Shown here piece after piece: positions 25,939 through 34,827 of a DNA stretch of 64,000 nucleotides. The stretch's first letter is position 1; each line of letters opens with the position of its first letter. The DNA comes from Pseudoalteromonas nigrifaciens (GTDB taxonomy: Bacteria > Pseudomonadota > Gammaproteobacteria > Enterobacterales > Alteromonadaceae), in NCBI RefSeq assembly GCF_002221505.1, contig NZ_CP011038.1, positions 1-64,000 on the forward strand, written 5' to 3'. Below the pieces are notes generated by a model. That model searched no databases. It worked only from the letters and a program-made list of their open reading frames with translations, and had not been told where the DNA came from. Both the position numbers and the translations under genes were made by a program.

Positions 25939-27444
25939 GTGAAATTAGCAGATAATGAATATGACTTACTCGTCATCGGTGGTGGCGTAAACGGCACAGG
26001 CATAGCAGCTGATGCTGCAGGAAGAGGGCTTAAAGTACTTTTGTGCGAACAGTCTGATTTAGCTTCTGCAACATCTTCAAATAGTTCCAAGCTGATCCAT
26101 GGTGGACTGCGCTACCTAGAGCATTACGAATTTAGATTAGTAAAAGAAGCGCTAGCTGAGCGTGAAGTACTTCTAAAAAATGCTCCCCACATTATGTGGC
26201 CACTTACTTTTAGATTACCACATCAGAAACATCTGCGCCCAGCTTGGATGATTCGGATTGGTCTGTTTATGTACGATAACTTGGCTAAACGGGTTACCTT
26301 GCCTGCGTCTAAAAGTATAAAATTTGGCGAACATAGTGTATTAGAGCCTACAATCACTAAAGGCTTTGAATATGCGGATGGGTGGGTTGATGACTCTCGT
26401 TTAGTCATTTTAAATGCATTAGCCGCTCAAGAAAGAGGCGCTGTTATTGCCACACAAACAAAATGCGTGAAAGCGCACCGCGAGCAAGGCACATGGCAAG
26501 TAACCCTAGAACAGCAAGAGACTAAACAGCACTATGATATTTCAGTTAGAGGTATTGTAAATGCTGCAGGCCCTTGGGTTGCTAAATTGTTTGATGAAAC
26601 ACTTGAAGAAAAATCGCCACAAAATATTCGCCTTGTAAAGGGCAGTCATATTGTTGTACCGCGTATTCATGATGAATCACATGCTTATATTTTACAAAAT
26701 AAAGATAATCGCATTGTGTTTGTGTTGCCATTTGAGGATGATTATTCTCTAATTGGTACTACCGATGTTGAATATAATGGTGCTGCACAGGATGTAAAAA
26801 TAAGTGACGAAGAAATCGATTATCTTATCGATATTACTAATAACTACTTTAAAAAGCTTATTAAACGTGAAGATATAGTACATACCTTTTCTGGGGTAAG
26901 GCCATTACTTGATGACGAGTCGGTTAATGCACAGGCTGTTACTCGGGACTATAAATTAGAACTTTCAAGTGACGGTCAGCGCACGCCGTTACTGAGTGTA
27001 TTTGGCGGTAAAATTACCACTTATCGAAAACTTGCAGAAGCAGCAATTAATAAGCTTGAAAGCTTTTATCCGCAAATAGGCAAACCATGGACGAAACATA
27101 ATGTTTTGCCCGGTGGTGATTTTAGCTCTGTAAAAACACTTAAAAAACAATTAAAATCAAGCTATAAGTGGTTACCAGAGGTACTCTTAAATCGTTTGAT
27201 ACGTACTTATGGTACGCGTGCTGTAAATGTTTTAGGTGGCACAAAGCAGTTGAGTGATTTAGGTCAAAACTTCGGTCATAATTTATATGCGGCAGAAGTG
27301 GATTATCTATTGAATTATGAATGGGCTAATAGTACAAGCGACATATTGTGGCGACGCACAAAGCTAGGACTACGTTTCAATCCTGAACAAATTACTACAC
27401 TTAATCACTATATTGAGTACAGCAAGTCAGCTAAAAGTGCTTAA
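25939..27444 (+). CDS. glpD: aerobic glycerol-3-phosphate dehydrogenase
   Basis: Membrane-associated FAD enzyme that oxidises glycerol-3-phosphate to dihydroxyacetone phosphate and feeds electrons to quinones. 501 residues with a GTG start preceded by AAGGTGAG. FAD-binding VIGGGVNGTGIAADAAGRG near 12-30, SSKLIHGGLRYLEHYEF near 49-65 and GGKITTYRKLAEAA near 355-368 are the family blocks. Forms a pair with glpK. The convergent terminator after it is shared with the minus-strand dgoK gene. Confidence 0.95.
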   Translation: MKLADNEYDLLVIGGGVNGTGIAADAAGRGLKVLLCEQSDLASATSSNSSKLIHGGLRYLEHYEFRLVKEALAEREVLLKNAPHIMWPLTFRLPHQKHLRPAWMIRIGLFMYDNLAKRVTLPASKSIKFGEHSVLEPTITKGFEYADGWVDDSRLVILNALAAQERGAVIATQTKCVKAHREQGTWQVTLEQQETKQHYDISVRGIVNAAGPWVAKLFDETLEEKSPQNIRLVKGSHIVVPRIHDESHAYILQNKDNRIVFVLPFEDDYSLIGTTDVEYNGAAQDVKISDEEIDYLIDITNNYFKKLIKREDIVHTFSGVRPLLDDESVNAQAVTRDYKLELSSDGQRTPLLSVFGGKITTYRKLAEAAINKLESFYPQIGKPWTKHNVLPGGDFSSVKTLKKQLKSSYKWLPEVLLNRLIRTYGTRAVNVLGGTKQLSDLGQNFGHNLYAAEVDYLLNYEWANSTSDILWRRTKLGLRFNPEQITTLNHYIEYSKSAKSA

Positions 27445-27458
27445 TAACATGCAGTCAT

Positions 27459-27484
27459 ATAGCCCCTCATAATAGAGGGGCTAT
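27459..27484. terminator. bidirectional terminator between glpD and dgoK
   Basis: Perfect 10-base arms ATAGCCCCTC and GAGGGGCTAT around a 6-base loop, with T-rich sequence on the plus-strand side. The dgoK stop codon lies inside the right arm. Confidence 0.8.
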
Positions 27485-28431
27485 TCTTTCATCTCTAAAT
27501 TAAATAAATAATTAAAGCCACTAAGCGTCGCTGCTTTAACATCAACCCCAATACTCTTAACACCGATTTGCTTCAGTGCTGTAATAAAACATTTATTAAG
27601 TTGCTCTGTACCAATAACTACTACTTGCGTATCACTTAATAATTGCCATTCGCTAGCATGGCGAGATGCTCTTACATCGCTGCCAATTAAGACGCCCGAT
27701 AAATATGCTTTTGCTTGTACTGGAGTTAAATCCTTTGAAAGTTGACGAGTACGCACACTAAAAATACCATGCGCCAAGTTCCCGTTATCACTACCTAAAG
27801 TAAGCTCACAACCTTGTTCAAATGATTCCCAGTCAAACTCTCCTTTTGCGCAATCGTTAGGAATTAAAACACTTTGATTACATAATAAATCGTATAATTC
27901 ACCGGTCATTGCTGTTTTAAAGCATATTATTTCACCGCGGTCTAATAACACCCACTTTGTATGGGTACCCGGCAAACAAAGTAGCACTTTAACATGCTGG
28001 TATTCGGGGTTTTCTTTTAAAAACCCCAAAATTTGAAGTTCTTCACCACGCATTACGTCAAATAAATTATTTTTTAGCATGCACTTTGTACCAGGTAACG
28101 CCTTTATAGTAAGTCCCGCATAACTAAAACTCACTGCTAAATTAAGTAACTCTTCAGGGTTAATTGGACACTCTAAATAAGGCGTTACATGCCAGCCAAT
28201 ATTCGAGGTGATCTGCCCTGAAATATAAATAGGTAAACTGCCATACTCTTGCTCCCAGTCACCAACTGTATCAACTAAGGTTTGCCCAAAGTGTTGGCTA
28301 GCTTTTACTACGCCGGGTCCGTCGCGTTGCGCTAATAACTTAAATGTTGATTGCGTTTGTACTTCACATAAATAAGCACGTAAATGGCTCGTTCCCCAGT
28401 CAACAGCAATAAAAGATGGTGAAGCAGTCAA
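27481..28431 (-). CDS. dgoK: 2-keto-3-deoxygalactonokinase
   Basis: Phosphorylates 2-keto-3-deoxygalactonate in the De Ley-Doudoroff route of galactose breakdown. 316 residues, typical of DgoK. The start FIAVDWGTSHLRAYL (7-21), MRGEELQILGFL (about 126-137), LLCLPGTHTKWVLL (about 148-161) and YLSGVLIGSDV near 249-259 are the family blocks. It sits 3 bases after the SDR gene stop codon. The matching aldolase (DgoA) and a galactonate dehydratase are not in the window, so the route is either completed elsewhere or the kinase has another use. Confidence 0.9.
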   Translation of the reverse strand: MTASPSFIAVDWGTSHLRAYLCEVQTQSTFKLLAQRDGPGVVKASQHFGQTLVDTVGDWEQEYGSLPIYISGQITSNIGWHVTPYLECPINPEELLNLAVSFSYAGLTIKALPGTKCMLKNNLFDVMRGEELQILGFLKENPEYQHVKVLLCLPGTHTKWVLLDRGEIICFKTAMTGELYDLLCNQSVLIPNDCAKGEFDWESFEQGCELTLGSDNGNLAHGIFSVRTRQLSKDLTPVQAKAYLSGVLIGSDVRASRHASEWQLLSDTQVVVIGTEQLNKCFITALKQIGVKSIGVDVKAATLSGFNYLFNLEMKE

Positions 28432-28434
28432 GTT

Positions 28435-29193
28435 TTAAAGCCTCCCGCCGTCAATTTTAATACTTTGCCCGGTGATCATACTACTTTCATCTGCAGCTAA
28501 AAATAGTGCTAAATTTGCAACATCCTCAGGTGTAACTAATTTTTTTAATGCCATAGCTGCCATCCATTTTACTTGTTCTTCCTCAGTAAACCAGCTTGCT
28601 AGTTGCCGCTTTGTGGCGACCCAACCAGGTAAAATAGCGTTTACTCGAATACCAAATTCACCATAATCTCGAGCTAATGCTTTAGTCATTCCTATGATAC
28701 CCGCTTTAGCGGTTACATAGCCTGCCATTTGGGGTTGCCCCATAATAGCGTTAATAGAGCTAAAATTTATTATGCTACCTGAGTTCTCTTTTTGCATAAA
28801 AGACATTGCGACTTGAGAGGCAAAAAAGGCTGGATTTAAATTTATTTGTAAGCATTGTTCCCAATCATTAACCGTAACTTCTTCACTTGCTTGGCGACGA
28901 TCGTTTGCTACGTTATTAACTAGTACATTAATATTACCAAGAACTAAACTCGCATCAACTAGTGACTTTTGCAGAGCATATGAGTCTGTTACATCGACTT
29001 GTCTATACCATAAATTAGCCTCTGGGAGGCTGTTAATAAGCACTCGTGCGGAGTCATCATCTATATCTATAAATGCCACTTTAGCATCCTGCTTAGCAAA
29101 CGATTCAACCATTGCCTTTCCGATGCCTGAAGCACCGCCAGTAATAAAGATAACTTTACCTCTAAGGCTATGATATTGGGCTAAGGTGTTCAA
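28435..29193 (-). CDS. SDR-family sugar dehydrogenase
   Basis: Short-chain dehydrogenase. I prefer the TTG at 29193 (252 residues) because GGAG lies 8-9 bases upstream. An earlier ATG at 29259 would add 22 residues absent from typical SDRs and has no ribosome binding site. Cofactor loop TGGASGIGKAM, NVAND in place of the usual NNAG-type motif, catalytic Ser in NFSSINA and YVTAKAG (Tyr-x-x-x-Lys) are seen, and the end is the usual ITGQSIKIDGG. Coupled to dgoK, so a galactose or related aldose 1-dehydrogenase is likely. Confidence 0.85.
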   Translation of the reverse strand: MNTLAQYHSLRGKVIFITGGASGIGKAMVESFAKQDAKVAFIDIDDDSARVLINSLPEANLWYRQVDVTDSYALQKSLVDASLVLGNINVLVNNVANDRRQASEEVTVNDWEQCLQINLNPAFFASQVAMSFMQKENSGSIINFSSINAIMGQPQMAGYVTAKAGIIGMTKALARDYGEFGIRVNAILPGWVATKRQLASWFTEEEQVKWMAAMALKKLVTPEDVANLALFLAADESSMITGQSIKIDGGRL

Positions 29194-29303
29194 ATTAGAT
29201 TCTCCATACAGTGTATATTCACTCCTATTTAACACCATAATAAATCTATAATGAACCAAGCAGAGCTTTTATCACTGTGTTAAACATTTACTAATAAAAG
29301 TTT

Positions 29304-29345
29304 ATAGCATATCTATACGTACATTAATATGATATATGCTATATA
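29304..29345. promoter_or_regulatory. inverted repeat in the SDR/GntR divergent promoter region
   Basis: Arms ATAGCATAT (29,304-29,312) and ATATGCTAT (29,334-29,342), perfectly complementary. The right part (TATGATATATGCTAT) resembles the reverse complement of a stretch upstream of the alpha-galactosidase gene near 32,398-32,412. Probably a binding site of the GntR regulator; inferred. Confidence 0.45.
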
Positions 29346-29378
29346 ATAAAGTAATATCTCAACTCGGAATCCTGCGTA

Positions 29379-30080
29379 ATGAAAAGCCAACCTCGTCAAA
29401 ATTTAACGCAACAACTCGCTCACGATCTAGGGTTTGCTATTGTGCGTGGTATTTACCCTATAAATGAAGGGCTGCCTTCTGAAGCTGACTTATGTATTAA
29501 ATACGATGTAAGCCGCAGCGCAACTCGAGAAGCGGTAAAAATGCTCTCAGCTAAAGGGTTAATATCTTCTCGTCCTAAACAAGGTATTCGTGTTCTACCT
29601 GAAAGTAGCTGGAATATGTTTGATACTGATGTATTACGCTGGATTCTAAGCAGTAACCCGTCACTTTCATTGTTAAAAGAATTCACCCAAGTACGTGTAG
29701 CGCTTGAACCACAGGCTGCAGCCCTTGCAGCTATAAGTGCCACAGCTGAGCAACTCGCAGAAATTGATAATGCATTAGCGCGTATGGCAGATGCTGACAA
29801 AGGATTGGATGATACGCTGGAAGCAGATATTGCTTTTCATACTAGTATATTAGTTGCCAGTAATAATCGATTTTTTGTACAGTTAACTGAGTTTATCAGT
29901 ACAGCTTTACGCGTAAGCATTCGTTATACAAATCATATAAAAGGCGTGCCTGGTGCTGATGTAGCAAAACATGCAGATATTTTAAATACCATTAAATCAC
30001 GCAACCCTGAACGAGCTAAAAAAGCAGTAGAAACAATTTTAGAAGAAGCCCTTGAATTAATTGAATCTAGATTAGTTTAA
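29379..30080 (+). CDS. GntR-family (FadR subfamily) regulator, DgoR-like
   Basis: 233 residues. The winged helix is at about 8-75 (GLPSEADLCIKYDVSRSATREAVKML is the recognition part). It is followed by an FCD-type helical ligand domain with metal-binding positions in VRVALEPQ, DIAFHTSIL and KHADIL. This is the architecture of DgoR, LldR and similar repressors of sugar-acid genes. It is divergent from the SDR-dgoK pair with 186 bases between, and convergent with the alpha-galactosidase gene. A galactonate-type ligand is likely but not shown. Confidence 0.88.
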   Translation: MKSQPRQNLTQQLAHDLGFAIVRGIYPINEGLPSEADLCIKYDVSRSATREAVKMLSAKGLISSRPKQGIRVLPESSWNMFDTDVLRWILSSNPSLSLLKEFTQVRVALEPQAAALAAISATAEQLAEIDNALARMADADKGLDDTLEADIAFHTSILVASNNRFFVQLTEFISTALRVSIRYTNHIKGVPGADVAKHADILNTIKSRNPERAKKAVETILEEALELIESRLV

Positions 30081-30096
30081 TATTTTGAAGGCTTTA

Positions 30097-30122
30097 AAAA
30101 GGGAGCTTACTTGCTCCCTTTT
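30097..30122. terminator. bidirectional terminator between gntR and the alpha-galactosidase gene
   Basis: Perfect arms AAAAGGGAGC and GCTCCCTTTT around a 6-base loop. It ends both convergent genes. Confidence 0.8.
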
Positions 30123-30141
30123 GCTACTTTTTCTTTAAACT

Positions 30142-32274
30142 TTAAATTTTATTAAGTTCAAAAACAAGTGATGTTTGTGGAAATGATATTGGCATTTGTA
30201 GACCAAATTGCATTAACGCTTCACCTGTGAATTTCTGTCCATTTACCGCAGCAATAGAAGATGGACGATACTCTTCAAATTTAACAGGCCATACTAAGCT
30301 AAGTGTGTACTGCGCATCAGCATCTAGGCCAACAAAGCGAAGCTTATTAGGCGCTGTACGCGGTGTTTCGCGCACGCTGTTATAAGCAAATAATGCTTTT
30401 GATTTTCGCTCATCGATTAAACCAAAGTTAATTGATAAATCGTCGCTATCAAGGCGGTATAAATCTGCAGCATGAATAAAGTCACGATGCTCTTTATGTA
30501 GAGAAATAGCTGCTTTAAGTGCGCTGTATTCGTGATCAGTTAATTCACGTGGGTCCATTTCAATGCCCATATGACCAAACATTGATACAGCAGCACGCAT
30601 TTCAATACTTACGTTACGCCCTGTAATGTGACAATCCCGAGGACCTACATGAGCCCCCATTACCGACGATGGGAAGAAGAACGAACAACCACGCTGAATT
30701 TCAAGGCGATCAAGCGCATCGTTAGAATCTGACGTCCATACACGGTCTGTATGTGCAAGTACGCCGTAATCTACACGGGCACCACCTGATGAACAGCTTT
30801 CTATTTCAAGCCCAGGATGCGCGGCTTTAATACGGTCAATTAAACGATAAAGTGCAAGTGTTTGTTGATGCACCGCAGGTTTTCCTGAAAAGTTACCTGC
30901 ATGGTTAATATCACGGTTCATATCCCACTTAATATACTTTATCGCTGGGTACTCAACTAAGATATCGTGGATTGCTGTGTATAAGTACTCAATAACTTCT
31001 GTACGAGTTAAATCAAGCACGAATTGATTTCTGAAGCTTAATTGCTCATTATTTTCTGAGCCTAACACCCAATCAGGGTGAGCACGGTAAAGGTCACTAT
31101 CTGGGTTTACCATTTCAGGCTCAAACCAAAGGCCAAACTCCATACCTAAGCCATTTACATGCTCGATTATTGGCAACAAGCCATCAGGATACACATCATA
31201 GTCTACAGTCCAATCACCAAGTCCTGCATTGTCGTCATGACGCCCTTTAAACCAACCATCATCAAGTACAAAGCGCTCAACACCTAATGGAGCAACTTTG
31301 TCAGCTAACTCTTTAAGAGTATCTACATCATGGGTGAAGTAAATTCCTTCCCATGTATTATAATGCACCGGACGTGCTTTCTCACGTTGTGCTTGAGTAA
31401 GTAGATTTGCTTTAACAAAACGGTGAAAATTACGAGAAAGCGCGCTAAACCCCTTGTTTGAGAATGAGCTATAAATATTAGGGCTTTGGTAAGTTTCGCC
31501 TTTAGAAAGAGTAAGTTCACCAGGTAATAGCAATTCACCCATTTGTACGTAACGGCGCCCTTCGGGTAATAACTCTGCACGCAATTTATTATTACCACTC
31601 CAACCTAAGTGGAAACCATAACACTCGCCATGCTGCTCTCCTGCGCCTTCACTATGTACTAATAAACCAGGAAATACGTCGTGTGATGTTTTACCCTTAC
31701 GATTTTCACGTACAAAACTACCTAGTGTTAAATCAACTGATTGGCGTTGAAACTCATTCGCCCAACGACCCTCGAAGCTTACAATTTTATTTATGCTATC
31801 TGGTAACGGAAATGTTGGTGCAGCACAGAAGTTAACGTTTAATGGCAAATCGCCTAAATTAGTTAGTACAGTATGCGCGCTCAATACATCGGTATCATTA
31901 TCGAGCGTAATACTGTGCAGTAATTCAATACCACGTAATGTATCTACACTTAAAAACTCAATTGTTGAATTTAAAGGCTGGCGAACTTCTTTAAGCTGTG
32001 GACCAACTGACCAAGCAATAGAATCATTTATTAACTCAAGCCCTGGTGCACCAGTAAAACCTTCACCTAATAATGGTGAAAGGGAAATGGGTGCTTCTTC
32101 AACTACAGCACATTTCACTTCTTGGCGGGTAGCAAGTTGAGCTAACATAGTTTCTGTAGTTTGCTCTGATAATTTTTTACCAAAGTATAGTAACGAAGGT
32201 GTTTTTCTTTGACAGTCGAAAATTACAGTGCAATTTGCACTGTCTAATCGATAAAATAATTTAGTGTCAGCCAT
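30142..32274 (-). CDS. GH36 alpha-galactosidase
   Basis: Releases terminal alpha-galactose. 710 residues, the usual size of bacterial GH36 enzymes, with no signal peptide, so cytoplasmic. An N-terminal beta-sandwich precedes the catalytic barrel. The nucleophile is Asp451 in KYIKWDMNRD, and the acid/base is Asp516 in the TSDSND block after ESCSSGGARVDYG. FVLDDGWF near 335-342 and LWFEPEMV near 382-389 are substrate-site blocks. The SSS symporter gene lies upstream on the same strand, 265 bases away. Substrates could be galactosyl-glycerol, melibiose or raffinose-type sugars. Confidence 0.95.
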   Translation of the reverse strand: MADTKLFYRLDSANCTVIFDCQRKTPSLLYFGKKLSEQTTETMLAQLATRQEVKCAVVEEAPISLSPLLGEGFTGAPGLELINDSIAWSVGPQLKEVRQPLNSTIEFLSVDTLRGIELLHSITLDNDTDVLSAHTVLTNLGDLPLNVNFCAAPTFPLPDSINKIVSFEGRWANEFQRQSVDLTLGSFVRENRKGKTSHDVFPGLLVHSEGAGEQHGECYGFHLGWSGNNKLRAELLPEGRRYVQMGELLLPGELTLSKGETYQSPNIYSSFSNKGFSALSRNFHRFVKANLLTQAQREKARPVHYNTWEGIYFTHDVDTLKELADKVAPLGVERFVLDDGWFKGRHDDNAGLGDWTVDYDVYPDGLLPIIEHVNGLGMEFGLWFEPEMVNPDSDLYRAHPDWVLGSENNEQLSFRNQFVLDLTRTEVIEYLYTAIHDILVEYPAIKYIKWDMNRDINHAGNFSGKPAVHQQTLALYRLIDRIKAAHPGLEIESCSSGGARVDYGVLAHTDRVWTSDSNDALDRLEIQRGCSFFFPSSVMGAHVGPRDCHITGRNVSIEMRAAVSMFGHMGIEMDPRELTDHEYSALKAAISLHKEHRDFIHAADLYRLDSDDLSINFGLIDERKSKALFAYNSVRETPRTAPNKLRFVGLDADAQYTLSLVWPVKFEEYRPSSIAAVNGQKFTGEALMQFGLQMPISFPQTSLVFELNKI

Positions 32275-32397
32275 GATTCTCCTATCCTTTTATCCATTGT
32301 GTGAGTTGTAAATATAATGAAGGTATATTAGTTATATCCTGAGTTTATATGCCTATCGTTGCTCAAGGCATAATCTATCAGATGGGAATAATTAATA

Positions 32398-32412
32398 ATA
32401 GTATATATCATA
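32398..32412. promoter_or_regulatory. candidate regulator site upstream of the alpha-galactosidase gene
   Basis: ATAGTATATATCATA, whose reverse complement (TATGATATATACTAT) differs by one base from the site in front of gntR at 29,328-29,342. About 125 bases upstream of the gene. Confidence 0.4.
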
Positions 32413-32485
32413 CAAATAAATTGTTAATAGACTATTGCACCTAAATCACAAACTTTCCTGTACTTAATAAGGCTTCTAAAAGTAA

Positions 32486-32516
32486 AAATCGGCCAGAGCA
32501 CCCCCTTGACCGATTT
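32486..32516 (-). terminator. terminator after the SSS symporter gene
   Basis: Arms AAATCGG and CCGATTT with partial extension inward, directly downstream of the minus-strand symporter gene. Confidence 0.5.
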
Positions 32517-32538
32517 GTCAGCTTTAACAATTGGTAAT

Positions 32539-34017
32539 TTATTTTTGCTCTTGAGCAGATCCAATAACTTCAATTGCAGGTGACTTACCAGCCCATTGAG
32601 CTGTTAAGCCAAATACAACCTTATTTACAATCAATGCAAAAGCTACGCATACAATTAAGGTAATAGGCATTACATGAATATAATGCAAATCAGTATGTAA
32701 TGGTGAGTTTTTAAAGGTCAGCATACCGTACATAGTAACTCCTAAGATTACAGCTGCAATACCTGCTCGCGCATCAACATTTTTAAATAGCAAGCCCACA
32801 ACAAAAATAGAAAATATAGGCATGCTTAGCAGGCCATTCAATTGTTGCAGTAAATTAATGATGCTATCGGCCTGTTGATAAATAGGCACAAGTACAAGCG
32901 TTAAGCTTGTTAGTAGCAATGTTACATAACCACTTAGCTTTACAACACTTGGTTCTTTATTAAAATATGCTTCGTGAATATCACACACATATAATGCCGT
33001 AGATGAGTTTAGTAAACTGTTATAAGTTGAAAGCACTGCTGCAGCCATTGCTGCGGCAAACACACCTGTTAACCATGTAGGTATTACATCGCCCACAATT
33101 CGACCATAAGCGGCGTCGCCAATATCACCATAAAGCTTAAACGAAATAATACCCGGTAATACCACGATTGCTGGGACGATTAAAAAGCGAATCCCCGCAG
33201 CTGCAAATATACCTTTTTGCGCTTCTTTAACATTAGGCGCTGCCATTGCTCGCTGCGTAATTGTTTGGTTAGTACCCCAGTAAAACATTTGAATGAAGAT
33301 CATGCCGGTTAAAAGTGTTGGCCACGGAATAGGTGAATCAGCATCGCCAATTAATGTTAAACGTTCTTCTGGAATACCGCTAAAATCATAATCAATTGCA
33401 TTAAGTGCTAAAAACACCACTAAAACAGCCATACCGAGTACAAGTATACCGTTGTAGGTATCCGATACAGCAACTGCACGCAGGCCACCAAAAAAGGCAT
33501 AAACAGCACCAATAATGGCAAAGGCTGTCGCAATATACATTAACGGAATATCCACTTTAAACATGGTTTGCATAAATAGCGCACCAGAGTAGATTACCGC
33601 TGGCATATAAATAAGTGCATTACCTAAAAAGAACAACCCACCAATAACAGCGCGAATATGCTTGTTGTTATAGCGCTTTTCCAATAACTCTGTCGTGGTA
33701 GTACAATTGTATTTGTAATAAACTGGAATAAACACTTTAGCTAAAATAATTAAGCCAATAATTGCTGCTAATTCCCACCAAACTAGTAACGCCATTTGGT
33801 TACCATTCATACCTACAAGCTGATCGGTACTTAGATTAGTTAATGTGATCGAACCTGCAACAAAAATCCAAGTAAGGCCACCGCCCGCTAAAAAATACTC
33901 TTTGGTTTGGCTTTGTCCGTTATTGCGATTTTGACCTCGACATTTCCAATAAGTAAGGCCACCAATTAATGCGGTGACAAAAACAAAAACCACTAACTGT
34001 AAAATGTTATCTGACAT
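32539..34017 (-). CDS. sodium:solute symporter (SSS family) for a sugar
   Basis: Inner-membrane sodium-coupled transporter, 492 residues with about 13-14 hydrophobic helices. The family core around residues 40-60 (EYFLAGGGLTWIFVAGSI) and GGLRAVAVSDTYNGILVLG near 172-190 are clear. It is of the SGLT/vSGLT-like sugar branch. In the minus-strand order TonB-dependent receptor, halogenase-like, SapC-like, symporter, it would carry the sugar from the periplasm into the cytoplasm. Confidence 0.9.
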   Translation of the reverse strand: MSDNILQLVVFVFVTALIGGLTYWKCRGQNRNNGQSQTKEYFLAGGGLTWIFVAGSITLTNLSTDQLVGMNGNQMALLVWWELAAIIGLIILAKVFIPVYYKYNCTTTTELLEKRYNNKHIRAVIGGLFFLGNALIYMPAVIYSGALFMQTMFKVDIPLMYIATAFAIIGAVYAFFGGLRAVAVSDTYNGILVLGMAVLVVFLALNAIDYDFSGIPEERLTLIGDADSPIPWPTLLTGMIFIQMFYWGTNQTITQRAMAAPNVKEAQKGIFAAAGIRFLIVPAIVVLPGIISFKLYGDIGDAAYGRIVGDVIPTWLTGVFAAAMAAAVLSTYNSLLNSSTALYVCDIHEAYFNKEPSVVKLSGYVTLLLTSLTLVLVPIYQQADSIINLLQQLNGLLSMPIFSIFVVGLLFKNVDARAGIAAVILGVTMYGMLTFKNSPLHTDLHYIHVMPITLIVCVAFALIVNKVVFGLTAQWAGKSPAIEVIGSAQEQK

Positions 34018-34053
34018 GTGTGTGTCTCTTATATGTGTGTGAAAACAGACACG

Positions 34054-34815
34054 CTAAAATGCGTGCGCATCTCGACTTAGCTCTAATTTAATTTGCTTTA
34101 AAGGCTTGAGTTCTGGATGCTGATTATGAATTTTTACTAAGGCGTTAAGCTGAAAAAGTGAAATTAACATGCTATTTAACACATTTAAGTAACCTTGCTT
34201 ATGTAAGTTAACAATAGTGTCATGATCAAGTGCTTGAAGCTTATCTTCGTCAACGGTACTCAAGCCTTGAATAGTTTGAGGGTCGCCTTGTTCGAACTGC
34301 AAAATAATATCAATATCCTTTATAAGCCCTAAACGCACTAACTCTTGTGTAAATTTATAAGTGAGATAATCGTTTTTTAAATCAGCTTCGAGTAGTTTTT
34401 TCTGCGCGCTTAAAAATAAACTTGGGGTTCCTTTATTATCAAATAACGCTTCACCTTGCTCTATATTTACTACTGAGCTTTCTTCATCTATAGCAACAAA
34501 GTAATCACTACTATTAGCATCGTGTGTTAATAAATAAAGTGGATATGATTGCATACACATTGGTGTATAAAGTGCGTGCCATTTTGTGTTATTTACTAAT
34601 AAATTTTTATTAGCATTAAAACTGGTTAGGGCTGAAATTGTATAGCTACCATTTTGTGCATTACGTGCAAAAAACACAGGAAGATCGCACGTTACTTTAG
34701 CTACTTCTGTTGCTCTTAAATTAAGTAAATGCTTGGTTGATGCATAAATTGCCGCAGCATTAGGGTTAACTTTTAATGCTTGATGTTCTGTGTTTGATAA
34801 TTTTTTAATTGCCAT
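34054..34815 (-). CDS. SapC-like protein of TonB-dependent receptor loci
   Basis: About 253 residues. The ATG at 34815 has AGGA a suitable distance upstream; an in-frame start two codons earlier is also possible. The pattern PVFFARNAQNGSYTISAL (about 49-66), YPLYLL near 92-97, EGEALFDNKGTPS-like block (EQGEALFDNKGTPSLFL) and the late ISLFQLNALVKIHN match the SapC family that accompanies TonB-dependent receptors and tryptophan-halogenase-like genes. Function unproven. It lies 6 bases after the halogenase-like gene. Confidence 0.75.
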   Translation of the reverse strand: MAIKKLSNTEHQALKVNPNAAAIYASTKHLLNLRATEVAKVTCDLPVFFARNAQNGSYTISALTSFNANKNLLVNNTKWHALYTPMCMQSYPLYLLTHDANSSDYFVAIDEESSVVNIEQGEALFDNKGTPSLFLSAQKKLLEADLKNDYLTYKFTQELVRLGLIKDIDIILQFEQGDPQTIQGLSTVDEDKLQALDHDTIVNLHKQGYLNVLNSMLISLFQLNALVKIHNQHPELKPLKQIKLELSRDAHAF

Positions 34816-34827
34816 CTTCACACATCC

